The notes below the pieces were generated by a model. It was not told the origin of the DNA, made no database searches, and saw only the letters and a program-made list of their open reading frames with translations. Of a stretch of 10,000 nucleotides of DNA, positions 1 through 8,484 are shown in pieces. This stretch comes from Penaeus vannamei. Its lineage: Eukaryota > Arthropoda > Malacostraca > Decapoda > Penaeidae. The position numbers and the translations under genes were made by a program. Each line of letters opens with the position of its first letter. Position 1 is the first letter of the stretch. The DNA lies in assembly GCF_042767895.1 (NCBI RefSeq), contig NC_091574.1, positions 25,816,539 to 25,826,538 of the forward strand. Reading direction: 5' to 3'.

Positions 1-508
1 TTTCCCATGATATGATGGTCACGTCATCCAAATTGTAGGGGTTAATTGTGTTAATTGTATCTATAAAGAGAGGGCTCCACAAGTGCCTAGTTACCAAGGT
101 GTCAGTCATTAGTACTATCTATTTCACCTTTTGACCCTTCTGGATTTTTGGAAAGTTTCTAGTCTATTATTTTGATTGTTATTTATATTTTGATATCACT
201 ATGATAATCATGATGTCAGTATTAAAAATAACAGTATCAATATGAATAGCATTAGAAGAAAAGCTACAAATTCAAAGAAAAGGGGAAATTAGGTGAAATT
301 AGTCATTTGGGCCTACTACTTGATTCCTTGATGTCTGAGCACTTGTGATTTCTCAAGCATGTCCTGGTTTAAATTGATTTTTAGTAATGGAAATACTGTG
401 TTGGAAGAACTGCAAATCAGCATAGGGAAGTGGGAAGAGGTGAATTTCAGTGGGGAGTTTAAAGTGTATGAGATGGTAATTTGTGCTTGTCTGTGAGATT
501 GTTTAGAT

Positions 509-528
509 CAGTGGTTCCCAACCTTTTT
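509..528 (+). mobile_element. hAT-like transposon terminal inverted repeat remnant
   Basis: The 20 bases at 509-528 (CAGTGGTTCCCAACCTTTTT) closely match the terminal sequence shared by many animal hAT elements, which begins CAGnGGTTCnCAACC. The element body would extend rightwards into the sequence from about 529. I see no matching inverted terminus within the next kilobase and no second copy of the 8 bases preceding it (501-508), so the other end and the target-site duplication are not supported. It is best read as a decayed or truncated non-autonomous element. No transposase is encoded. Confidence 0.5.
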
Positions 529-1412
529 CATTAGGTGGCCCTTGACCGATATCTAATAATCTCCATGGCGCTGTTCAGTGCCTGTCATCTTTTCAGATTT
601 AGTTATTACTTGTTATGAATAATGTAATGATATCAATAGCTAAAGGACAAAAATACTTTATAGAAAGATTCCAGCTAAAATTCACTTTTAATTCAATGTT
701 ATAATTTTTACAAGTGTGAGACTTCTTATAAATGATATTAAGTAAGATGATAGTTTATGGAATGCCGCCATTAGTTTGATTAGGAAATAAATTGATTGAT
801 ATGTTCACTAACGTATGGAGGAAATTGATCATAGTTAATAGTATAAGAATAAATCAGTTCTTGAAATATTTGTTTGAAAGAAAGGCACTTAATTTTGGTG
901 TGAAGATTGAAAGTGTATGTTACAATGGCTGATTATATTTCCTTCACAGATTTTATATTTTCTCTTCTTTTAAACCATGTTATAATGGAAGAAAATTAAA
1001 GCATATCAGATGAAAGTAATAACTTTGTGAGTAGTCTTGATGTTTATTCTTGTAAAGAACGTCAGATATATAATGTGATTTGCACACATCTGTTTAATAA
1101 TCCAGCATATGTATTAGAAGAGAAATATTTTCAATATATAAGAAGTGTATATTATGCTAAATCATTGGTAAACAAACTGAAGGAATTTAAAAATCTATCT
1201 GTCCATCAGTTTACAATTATTTTCATAATATAAGATTTATTTTATTGTAAAGTGTAAAGGATTAAAACTAGAGGAACAGTTGACTGGTTTTATGATGACC
1301 ATCAGTTTTTCGTATTTGTGGTATTCATATCTTATTTCTTGATAAAGAAAGTTAGTTATCTAATGATAAAAGATTGGAGATGAAGTGAAAAGCTTGAATT
1401 TTAATATCTGCA

Positions 1413-1429
1413 TATTTTTTTCTTTTCAG
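1413..1429 (+). other. Splice acceptor of the 5'-leader exon
   Basis: A pyrimidine-rich tract (TATTTTTTTCTTTTCAG) ends in CAG at 1429 and is followed by G. This is close to the animal 3' splice-site consensus. It lies 185 bases before the start codon, and no coding exon frame leads through it into the main reading frame, because an in-frame TGA stands at 1564-1566. It is therefore interpreted as the acceptor for a non-coding leader exon. Confidence 0.65.
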
Positions 1430-1614
1430 GAACTCAGCAGCGAAGATATGCTGTAAGTCAAGGAATTATTGAAGATAAGGAAAGCTGTGAAAAGATATAC
1501 AATTTTTTGTGGTAATGTGCGTGATGTGCCATTAGGTAGACTGTATTACAGACATCACAAAGTTGACACTTAGATTGCTTAGACTTAAACACTTACACGT
1601 TTTTAGTGTTCAAA
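1430..1614 (+). other. Putative 5' UTR exon
   Basis: This segment lies between the predicted acceptor and the start codon. It carries an in-frame TGA at 1564-1566, which confirms that the coding region cannot extend upstream. It contains two short upstream open frames (1448-1453 and 1515-1535). It also holds a perfect GTAAGT donor at 1453-1458 and a TTTTTAG acceptor-like site ending at 1606, so part of it (1453-1606) could itself be removed as a small leader intron. Transcript data are needed to decide the exact leader. Confidence 0.5.
1515..1535 (+). promoter_or_regulatory. Short upstream open reading frame
   Basis: ATG at 1515 opens a six-codon frame (MCVMCH) that stops at TAG 1533-1535, 79 bases before the main start. 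A second ATG (1448) is followed after one codon by TAA. If this leader is present in mature mRNA, scanning ribosomes meet these starts first, which commonly lowers main-frame translation. A role here is inference only. Confidence 0.3.
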
Positions 1615-3453
1615 ATGTTTCCAAGGAGAAGTACCCGATTGTTAACTATGGCCTGCTTTGCTGTTGCTTTGATATTAATGTTGTACATGATCTCAAGTCC
1701 ATCTGAGAGTTCTAAGATGGATGTGCCTGAACCATTCTCAGCGAGGGCCCAACATCGGTCTGCCCTTGATGATTCTTCTGATTTATTAACGCAAAGTCCA
1801 GAAAATATAAAGAAACAGAAGGAATATGAAAGCAAAATCTTTGCCAAAATCCATAAGATGACAGCTGAGAAAGAAATGAGGCGAAAGATGAATCATGATC
1901 CCTTGGGTGTCGTACTCCACAAGAAGCCAAGTGCATGGGAAGGTCCTGGCAAGGTGATTGAGGAGCAGAGTGCAGCAATGGGCAGTGACCTGAATGGAGA
2001 GATGCACCTCAAGCACAGGATTGTTCACTTAGATTTGAAGGGAGCACCTCCGAAGATTGAGTACTTGAAAAAACTTTTTCCACTCCTGAGCTCTTTTGGT
2101 GCAACTGGACTGCTTATTGAGTATGAGGATATGTTTCCATATTGGGGAAAGTTAGAGTCTCTTTCTGCTCATAATGCCTATGCCAAAGGGGACATTGCAG
2201 ACATGCTTGAAGTTGCAAAGAAGAATAATCTTGAGGTGATACCATTAATCCAAACCTTTGGCCACATGGAATACGTGTTAAAGCTAAAAGAATTTGCAGA
2301 TCTTCGAGAAGTTCCAAATTATCCTCAGGTTATTTGTCCTACAAATAATAAAACTATTCCACTGATTAGAATGATGATTGATCAGATTGTAGAAATGCAT
2401 CCAGACTTAAACTGGCTCCACATTGGCTCAGATGAAGTGTACAACCTTGGAGAGTGTTCCCGGTGCCAGCATTTTCTCATGAATCAGCAATTTGGCAAAA
2501 ATGACCTATTTCTGCATCATGTTAAAACTGTTGCCAGATATGTAAAAGAAACTCATGATATTCAGCCCATAATGTGGGATGATGAATTTAGGAAGGTTCC
2601 TTTGAGGGCAATCCAGAATGCTCAGGTTGGGCAGCTGCTAGAGATTATGGTATGGAAATACGGTAATAATATAATGGTTGACCTTCGTTCAGACATTTGG
2701 GAAAAATATTCAGCAGTCTTCAGTGGAATTTGGGTTGCTAGTGCATTTAAAGGTGCAACAAGACCAGAGAGTTACATAACAAACATCAATGACCGTCTGA
2801 CAAACCACAAAGAATGGATGGAAGTTCTAGGCATGTATAAGAGCACCATTCCTTTCCGTGGTATTGTGCTCACTGGATGGCAGAGGTTTGATCACTTCTC
2901 TATATTATGTGAGCTGCTTCCTCAAGCAATTCCATCTCTTGCTGTTAATCTCATGTACATTGCAGAGCAGAAAGCAGATCACGGAGCTCTGGCACGTGTA
3001 GGAGATGTGCTAAAATGCAGCTCATTTCTGAATCTTGATCTTCAATACCTGGAGTATCCCAACAAATGTGATTTCCCTGGAAGTGCAGTCTATGAAGTGT
3101 CTCAGAGATTGTATATTTTGAAAAGAGACATAGATGTAATGTTGCATAATCCTCATGTAACTGGCTGGGTCACTGACTATAACATTGAAAATAATTTTGC
3201 CAGTCCTCAGCATGTGGAGCAAGGTTTACAGGATTTGTCAATGCTTTTGTTTGATTATAACAAGTTGATGAAGGATGCTGAAACAGCCCTCTCAGATGTA
3301 TTTGATGAATACACAGTCAAAGAATGGATTTTTGTAAATATGAACCCAACACTTGAGAAATTGAAAAAGTATTATGCATCAAGCACAAGGGCAATGGAGA
3401 AAACAGACTGGCCTAGAAGACCTCTAAAGTTTGAACAAGCAAAGGATCTTTAA
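1615..3453 (+). CDS. HEXD: Hexosaminidase D-like GH20 beta-N-acetylhexosaminidase, type II membrane form
   Basis: This intact 612-residue protein is predicted to hydrolyse terminal beta-linked GlcNAc or GalNAc from glycans. The start is ATG 1615 (context CAAAATGT), the first ATG after the in-frame TGA at 1564-1566; an upstream in-frame GTG at 1606 is not a credible eukaryotic start. Residues 1-8 are basic and about 9-27 form a hydrophobic signal anchor. Residues 28-130 are a charged stem with a probable helix at 63-92. The GH20 domain starts near 134 and shows the HEXD-type motifs HLDLKGAPP (138-146), EYEDMFPY (169-176), QTFGHME (213-219), HIGSDEV (269-275), WDDEF (321-325), ASAFKGAT (375-382) and LTGWQRFDH (419-427). 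By family precedent D273 orients the substrate acetamido group and E274 is the acid/base. From 134 onwards the length (about 479) is close to human HEXD (about 486, from memory), which lacks this anchor and stem. C281xxC284 and one sequon (N245-K-T) fit a lumenal domain. Nematode HEXD relatives are Golgi enzymes that trim N-glycans; the exact specificity here is unknown. Confidence 0.93.
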   Translation: MFPRRSTRLLTMACFAVALILMLYMISSPSESSKMDVPEPFSARAQHRSALDDSSDLLTQSPENIKKQKEYESKIFAKIHKMTAEKEMRRKMNHDPLGVVLHKKPSAWEGPGKVIEEQSAAMGSDLNGEMHLKHRIVHLDLKGAPPKIEYLKKLFPLLSSFGATGLLIEYEDMFPYWGKLESLSAHNAYAKGDIADMLEVAKKNNLEVIPLIQTFGHMEYVLKLKEFADLREVPNYPQVICPTNNKTIPLIRMMIDQIVEMHPDLNWLHIGSDEVYNLGECSRCQHFLMNQQFGKNDLFLHHVKTVARYVKETHDIQPIMWDDEFRKVPLRAIQNAQVGQLLEIMVWKYGNNIMVDLRSDIWEKYSAVFSGIWVASAFKGATRPESYITNINDRLTNHKEWMEVLGMYKSTIPFRGIVLTGWQRFDHFSILCELLPQAIPSLAVNLMYIAEQKADHGALARVGDVLKCSSFLNLDLQYLEYPNKCDFPGSAVYEVSQRLYILKRDIDVMLHNPHVTGWVTDYNIENNFASPQHVEQGLQDLSMLLFDYNKLMKDAETALSDVFDEYTVKEWIFVNMNPTLEKLKKYYASSTRAMEKTDWPRRPLKFEQAKDL

Positions 3454-3705
3454 ATTAAACTTATCTTTTAGTTAAGATATGGGACTTGCAATTAGAAATG
3501 TGTTGCATTTTGAAGACTGTGTTCAAGAGAACTTCCTGCACAGATGATTGTGATATGAAGAAATGTGTGCTCTAGCATGCAAATTGTATGTGTTAAGATT
3601 ATTGAATCTCAAGATTATATATCAACCAACAGAATTCACTGTTGAATTAATAGATGCTACTGGAATTATACATTTACATTTTTCTTTTATTAATGTGTAT
3701 TTTCC

Positions 3706-3711
3706 TATAAA
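3706..3711 (+). terminator. Candidate variant polyadenylation signal
   Basis: TATAAA lies about 250 bases after the stop codon and is followed by mixed sequence with a GT-containing stretch around 3788. TATAAA is a known weaker variant of the poly(A) hexamer, but it occurs often by chance in DNA this AT-rich. Confidence 0.2.
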
Positions 3712-4413
3712 GTCAAGATTGCAGATGACAAGTGCATAGTCAGTTAACAGCAGCAACAAAATAAGGGTGCTACTTGCTTAAAGAAAATTGTGATATATTT
3801 AACTCATATTAATAGGGCAATGCTGTCAATGATTTTTGTATGTATCCTTTGTATTCATGGAAGATATTTACCCTGGTGTGTCAAAACTCATTTCCTTTTT
3901 GTCATTCAGCTATATGGTGTAAATATTAGAGAAACAATCTACAAATGTATCGGTGTAAGGCTCATTGTAATAACTTGTACCTACCTCTTTTCACCCTTAC
4001 CTTTGAAAGGAAAAGAAAAAGACTGATTTATGGTCTGTTTTAGTTTCCTTTTTTATTTAATTTTTATAAAAATATTATTATAATTATAAGTTGATATTAT
4101 ACATGTCATAATTTCATATCTTTATTTCTCAAAAAAAATTGTTGTTTGATAATGATTAACAATGATAGTTATTTTAGCTTTTATCAACACTAAAAGGCAG
4201 TTATGAGAAAAGTAAAGGGGCATAGGGAGGTAACAAGGTACGGTTACGTAATTTATTCATAAAGATTCTTTTAATTGTATGCAATGTTTGATACCAAACT
4301 CTTCAAGTCACAGCTCCAGAATAAGCACTTATTAATGTTTTCATAATAATGTAATAACCTAATTAGAGTCAGTGGAAAGTAATCAGAAAGTTTATGTTTG
4401 CACTCCAAAAGGA

Positions 4414-4437
4414 ATGTCAGATATAATGTCAGATATA
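4414..4437. repeat. 12-bp perfect tandem duplication
   Basis: The unit ATGTCAGATATA occurs twice head to tail, at 4414-4425 and 4426-4437, with no mismatch. It is a small local duplication in otherwise non-repetitive AT-rich DNA, with no evident function. Confidence 0.85.
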
Positions 4438-4793
4438 CTGAAACGGTCATATTTATAGTTGCAAGGTTTATACCATCTGTCACAACTTTGTCATATCATA
4501 TTGTACATTAGTATTATTATATATTTAAAGATATTTATTGAAATACATGATTTTTGGTCAAATCATTTGTTGAAATAATTTATAATCAGTAAATTAGATT
4601 CTAAGAATAATACTGCTTAAGTATTCCGTACATTTACATGTACCTGCCCACACTTATAATGATATCTGTCTATATATATTCAATTTCTGCTTGTTATCAG
4701 CCTAACATAGATTAATTAAAACAATGAATTTGATCTCTTAAAGTATAACGTGCGATTAGTTTCCATGCAATTTTCCACCAGCTAAAGTAAAAT

Positions 4794-4855
4794 CATTATT
4801 ATTATTATGATGTTCCTTCTTGTTTGATTTAGTTGATTTCATTCTTATCATCATG

Positions 4856-4921
<66 letters not shown>

Positions 4922-4943
4922 GTTATTATTATCATCCTCATCA

Positions 4944-5001
<58 letters not shown>

Positions 5002-5205
5002 CATCCTCATTATTATTATTATTATTATCATCATCCTCATCATTATTATTATTATTATGATTATTAATATTTCATTTTATTATTATTATTTTTTTTACTG
5101 TTATTACTGTTTTTATTGTTGTGGTTGTTATTATTTGTTATTATTTTTATTATTTATTGTTTTTACTTTTGTTATTATTATTATTATTACTATTATCATT
5201 GTCAT
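4794..5205. repeat. Compound interrupted (ATT)n / (ATC)n microsatellite
   Basis: A short ATT run occurs at 4794-4808. A nearly uninterrupted ATT block of about 65 bases spans 4856-4920. Further TTA blocks spaced by ATC, GTT and CTC triplets continue to about 5075, followed by a degenerate T-rich tail with TTA, TGT and CTG units to 5205. The interruption TCATCCTCAT recurs at 4932-4941, 5001-5010 and 5031-5040, always in the same triplet register. Long isoleucine-rich frames across this block are artefacts of the repeat. Confidence 0.95.
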
Positions 5206-5393
5206 CTTTAGATTATGGTTATGATAATTATTTCTTTGTTGATTTCATATCTGTTTGTACTATTCATGAATTTATTCCTATTAATTCTTTTGCGCAGCAC
5301 TGCTCTCAGAAAATATCCGAGACAATTTCTTTTTACTTTCTGAAGTAAGCTTTTGTGCAGTTGATTTAGCTTGGTGTGGGGATGGGCACAAAT

Positions 5394-5398
<5 letters not shown>
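5206..5398. other. Short unique spacer between microsatellites
   Basis: About 190 bases of ordinary non-repetitive AT-rich sequence separate the ATT array from the AT/ACAT/ACATAT array. I see no gene or motif in it. It would serve as unique flank for placing either array. Confidence 0.6.

Positions 5399-5480
<82 letters not shown>
5399..5480. repeat. (AT)41 dinucleotide microsatellite
   Basis: This block is 82 bases of uninterrupted AT, 41 units, starting right after GCC at 5396-5398. It is self-complementary and so can extrude as a hairpin or cruciform. It joins the ACAT block at 5481 with no intervening sequence. Confidence 0.97.
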
Positions 5481-5720
<240 letters not shown>

Positions 5721-5814
5721 GATGTGCTTTTCTTTTATTTTGAGATCAAAAGGAATGGGTATAGTAGTAATGGTCTTTTCTACTGCATTATATGTGTATT
5801 CACCTTAGATGAAT

Positions 5815-5820
5815 AATAAA
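5815..5820 (+). terminator. First canonical AATAAA after the CDS
   Basis: This is the first AATAAA on the plus strand after the stop codon, about 2.36 kb downstream. Its use would place the whole ATT and AT/ACAT/ACATAT microsatellite cluster inside the 3' UTR of the hexosaminidase transcript. The hexamer is the only evidence. Confidence 0.2.
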
Positions 5821-6147
5821 TAGTTGATGGAACCTTTAAAGTAGGAGGTTTGTATGTAAACTGGGTCTTCCTTTTAATTTAATAGACATATTGTTGATTT
5901 CTAGGAGATATAGCTGAGATTCCCCATAAGCTCGTTGTTACCGATCCTTGAAAGTTTCCATAAAAAGCACAATACATTTTTATTTTATTTGGCTCTTATA
6001 TTGCTTCTCATCGGAATTTCTCCAAATGTGTTCTCAGATATTAGAACATAACAGCGTGATCTTATAGTAGGCCGAGTGTAATTGTTTCTTTTCCCTTTTC
6101 ATAGTAATTGACTTAAATCTATAAACTGGTATGATGTTACAAATATC

Positions 6148-6179
6148 TTTTTTTTTGGGGGGGTGGGGTTGGTAAAGGG
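6148..6179 (+). repeat. T9-G7 homopolymer junction with clustered G tracts
   Basis: Nine T (6148-6156) are followed at once by seven G (6157-6163), one T, four G (6165-6168), TTGG and later GGG (6177-6179). This is the most G-dense spot in a strongly AT-rich window and could form a G-quadruplex with two single-base loops and one long loop. Function is unknown. Homopolymer lengths here are also liable to sequencing error. Confidence 0.55.
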
Positions 6180-6375
6180 CACATGACCATCTGAGCAAAT
6201 ATGTTTTTTATTTATTGAGATGTGTTATTTTACATAAATATAGAATGTTGTCCTGGTATTAATATAGTTAAGAAAGAAATGTATGTTTATATATGGACTG
6301 AAGATTACATATTGTATCTTTTTTTGCATTCATTCATCAAAGGTATTTGTTTAGATTTTCTTCCTTACCAATGTA

Positions 6376-6381
6376 AATAAA
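6376..6381 (+). terminator. Candidate polyadenylation signal
   Basis: AATAAA sits in ATGTAAATAAAGTTTTCG and is followed within 15-50 bases by T/G-containing sequence around 6397-6422. The arrangement resembles a normal poly(A) signal with a downstream U/GU element. It would give the hexosaminidase mRNA a 3' UTR of nearly 3 kb, or end some other plus-strand transcript. Support is by motif only. Confidence 0.25.
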
Positions 6382-7976
6382 GTTTTCGTATCCACTTGTA
6401 TGGAATTCTATCTCCTTTTTATGGTTTTACATTTCCTGTGTTTTGTATGATGGTAATATCTGAAATTTAAGGAGGTTGGACATTTATGTTGTTTTGGGCT
6501 CATCCGTTACTATTGGGATTATGGCTGTATTGCCCAGAAGGGTGAATTTGCTGTTTCCAATAGCTACTAGTAGAATTCTTTCCTACTTTGATAAAATATG
6601 ACGATTATGACAATTTTGTTATCAACATTGTAATATAACAAATTATTTTAGCAACAAGAGAAATTAGGCATATAATTGTAAAATTGCTCAGAACAATGAT
6701 CTTGGATCTTTGCAAGTTTAGAGTTGATTCATTCTTTTGAGTGGCAAAGAAAGTTTCTGGTCCATGAAGGGTCTATCAGTGACAATAAATTTATTAAAAG
6801 TGAATAAAAAAAGTCTTGAAAAGATTATTCCATTTGTTGCCTAACATTTATTTGTTTTAACTATTAATCATTATAGTCATCTTGAGCACAATTTTTTTTG
6901 CCGTTTCTCATTCTTGCAGTGCAGCATACAAAGTATTCTGTGTAGATTTACAGACTTTATCTCTAAGCTCCATAGATATTTTTTTTATTTTGTTGATAAT
7001 GCTTGATTCCTTAGTACAACTTCTTTACTCAGAGCATTAATTTTTTACAACTCTTGCAAAATAGTGGTAAGATTGAAATGAACTTTACCGCACAACATAT
7101 TCATAACTTTCACTGGAAATCAAGAATTCCTTTATTACTTTTCTATGATGAAAGTTCTTGGAATGTCCAATTCTCGCCTTTCATTTCTGAATAAGATTCA
7201 AGGCTGCTAGCATTTTCAACTAGTTTTTCTATCTTTTTTTGAGAGAATAAAACTGCGATGCTATTAGTTTGTTTGAATGAACTGTGGATATGCAGCTGAC
7301 ATGTAGTCACAGATATTGAATATACTGAAAAGATCTTTTGGAGATGTGAGGCAATGTTTAACCAAGAATTGATTTAGATTAAGTTTAAAGAATTCATGGG
7401 TGCCCAATCATCATGTTAATAGAAGATTGTCATTTTGCCATATTATCCAGAGTATTTTAGAATCAGAGAATAAGGTACAACGAGATTTAGAAAAAGAGTA
7501 TTTAATTATTTATTCACCTTATCACTAAATCCACTTCTACCATAAATACAGAGTGAATCTTAAACTAGGCAAGCTAAATAAAACAATTTGTACTGCTTCA
7601 CTCTGTCAATGAAAAAAAAAAGTTGTAAAAGAGTGTTGATCAGTAAATAACATTTTCTGAAAAAAAAATCTGCCTAGGAAACAAAGTGAACAACAAAACA
7701 TTTATTCTAAGGAAAAGAATGGATGGTCAATTTGAGAATTCTTAATTTTTAGCCAGAACTTTTTGAATGAAGATGAGAGATAAGAGAAAGTTTTTACAAA
7801 TATTGACTTTGTAGCCTATCTTTCAAAATTCTAGATAAAACCTTTCACATCATACAAGTTCTAAAATGAATACACAAACTCATGTATAATTCAACAAATT
7901 AAATATAATAATAAATTAAATGTAATAACAATAATAGAATTTTAGTAAATATAAAAATGGTCAGAATGATATGAAT

Positions 7977-8081
7977 GATAATAATAATAATAATAATCAT
8001 AATAACAATGATAATGATGATGATAATAATAAACATTAGTAATCATAATAGCAGTAATAATAATAACATTAATAGTAATAA
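7977..8081. repeat. Degenerate (AAT)n microsatellite
   Basis: A nearly pure AAT/ATA run at 7978-7997 decays into ATAATC, AACAATG, ATGATGATG and AGTAAT variants up to 8081. It is the reverse complement, in general composition, of the ATT/ATC array at 4794-5205. The many triplet substitutions suggest an older array than the perfect blocks at 5399-5720. Confidence 0.88.
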
Positions 8082-8345
8082 AAGAGAAAATGAGAAATAG
8101 CAAAATAATAACAAATTATGGTTATGGTATCTTTGACAGTATCAGCATCATTTTCATTTCAGTAACAAAAGTTGTTAAAGCAGTGTGACATATTTTTAAT
8201 TGAATATGCACTAAACCTGAGTATTGTCATATATATTCACTTTTGATTAATCAGATTTTGGACGATATTCAGTTTAAAATCTATGAATATTGGTTTTGTC
8301 TGGCCATTCATATACTTTTCAAAATAAAATGCGCATATAAGGAAT

Positions 8346-8366
8346 TGTGTGTATGTGTGTATGTGG
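8346..8366. repeat. Short degenerate (TG)n tract
   Basis: About 21 bases of TGTG with two TATG interruptions, followed by a GGAGGGGG purine run. It is a minor low-complexity tract with no evident function. Confidence 0.75.
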
Positions 8367-8413
8367 AGGGGGCTAATGTGTGTAAATAATAGATACAAAA
8401 ACCTGCTTGAAAA

Positions 8414-8484
8414 TCAAAATCAGTATATAATGGCCTGGTTAACTTAGTAAACCAAATATTCTAGAGAACTGATACTGATTTTGA
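8414..8484. repeat. 13-bp perfect inverted repeat (71-nt foldback)
   Basis: TCAAAATCAGTAT (8414-8426) is the exact reverse complement of ATACTGATTTTGA (8472-8484), separated by 45 bases. A further pairing TGGTT (8436-8440) with AACCA (8450-8454) nests inside. The right arm can alternatively form a 7-bp local hairpin (8470-8476 with 8484-8490). It may be a small foldback element, a structured RNA, or chance. No target-site duplication is visible. Confidence 0.6.

Larger units (their letters stand above)
1..1429. other. Non-coding 5' flank or leader intron
   Basis: No reading frame here looks like a protein; the longest (1027-1233) is low-complexity AT-rich sequence with no recognisable motif. 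The stretch ends at a good splice-acceptor-like tract, so at least its right part is probably an intron of the hexosaminidase gene's 5' leader, with the first exon either inside this region or to the left of the window. I could not identify a promoter, TATA box or first exon with any confidence. A transposon-terminus-like sequence at 509-528 is listed separately. Confidence 0.5.
3454..4793 (+). other. 3' UTR and downstream non-coding sequence
   Basis: This is AT-rich sequence with no credible coding frame. The 3' UTR begins at 3454. There is no canonical AATAAA between the stop codon and 5815, so the transcript either uses a variant hexamer, such as TATAAA at 3706-3711, or has a long 3' UTR running into the microsatellites. 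The only other structure I noted is a 12-base perfect tandem duplication at 4414-4437. Confidence 0.5.
5721..7976. other. Non-coding AT-rich region, no gene recognised
   Basis: No frame of credible length or composition occurs on either strand. The left part is rich in T tracts and G. From about 7.4 kb A tracts (for example 7612-7621 and 7661-7669) become frequent. AATAAA hexamers on the plus strand and TTTATT (minus-strand AATAAA) at 7131-7136 and 7509-7514 are present, but this is expected by chance at this composition. A T9-G7 tract and candidate poly(A) sites are listed separately. Confidence 0.6.

Noticed and set aside
1027..1233. 68-codon frame upstream of the gene
   Set aside because: It begins with GTG, is AT-biased, shows no motif and lies in a probable intron.
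1606..1614. GTG at 1606 as the start of the hexosaminidase gene
   Set aside because: This is eukaryotic DNA and ATG 1615 is only three codons later, in a consensus CAAAATG context.
1593..3222. Antisense frames over the hexosaminidase CDS
   Set aside because: They are shadows of the strongly supported sense gene and show no protein-like features of their own.
3442..3453. C-terminal AKDL as an ER-retention signal
   Set aside because: It lacks the DEL/EEL core of KDEL-type signals, and a type II anchored enzyme would not need a soluble retention motif.
3790..4026. 78-codon plus-strand frame after the gene
   Set aside because: It lies in the 3' UTR or intergenic AT-rich DNA; its hydrophobic look comes from T-rich codons and no family is recognisable.
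4756..5224. Long isoleucine-rich frames on both strands
   Set aside because: They are translations of the ATT/ATC microsatellite, with no non-repetitive coding portion.
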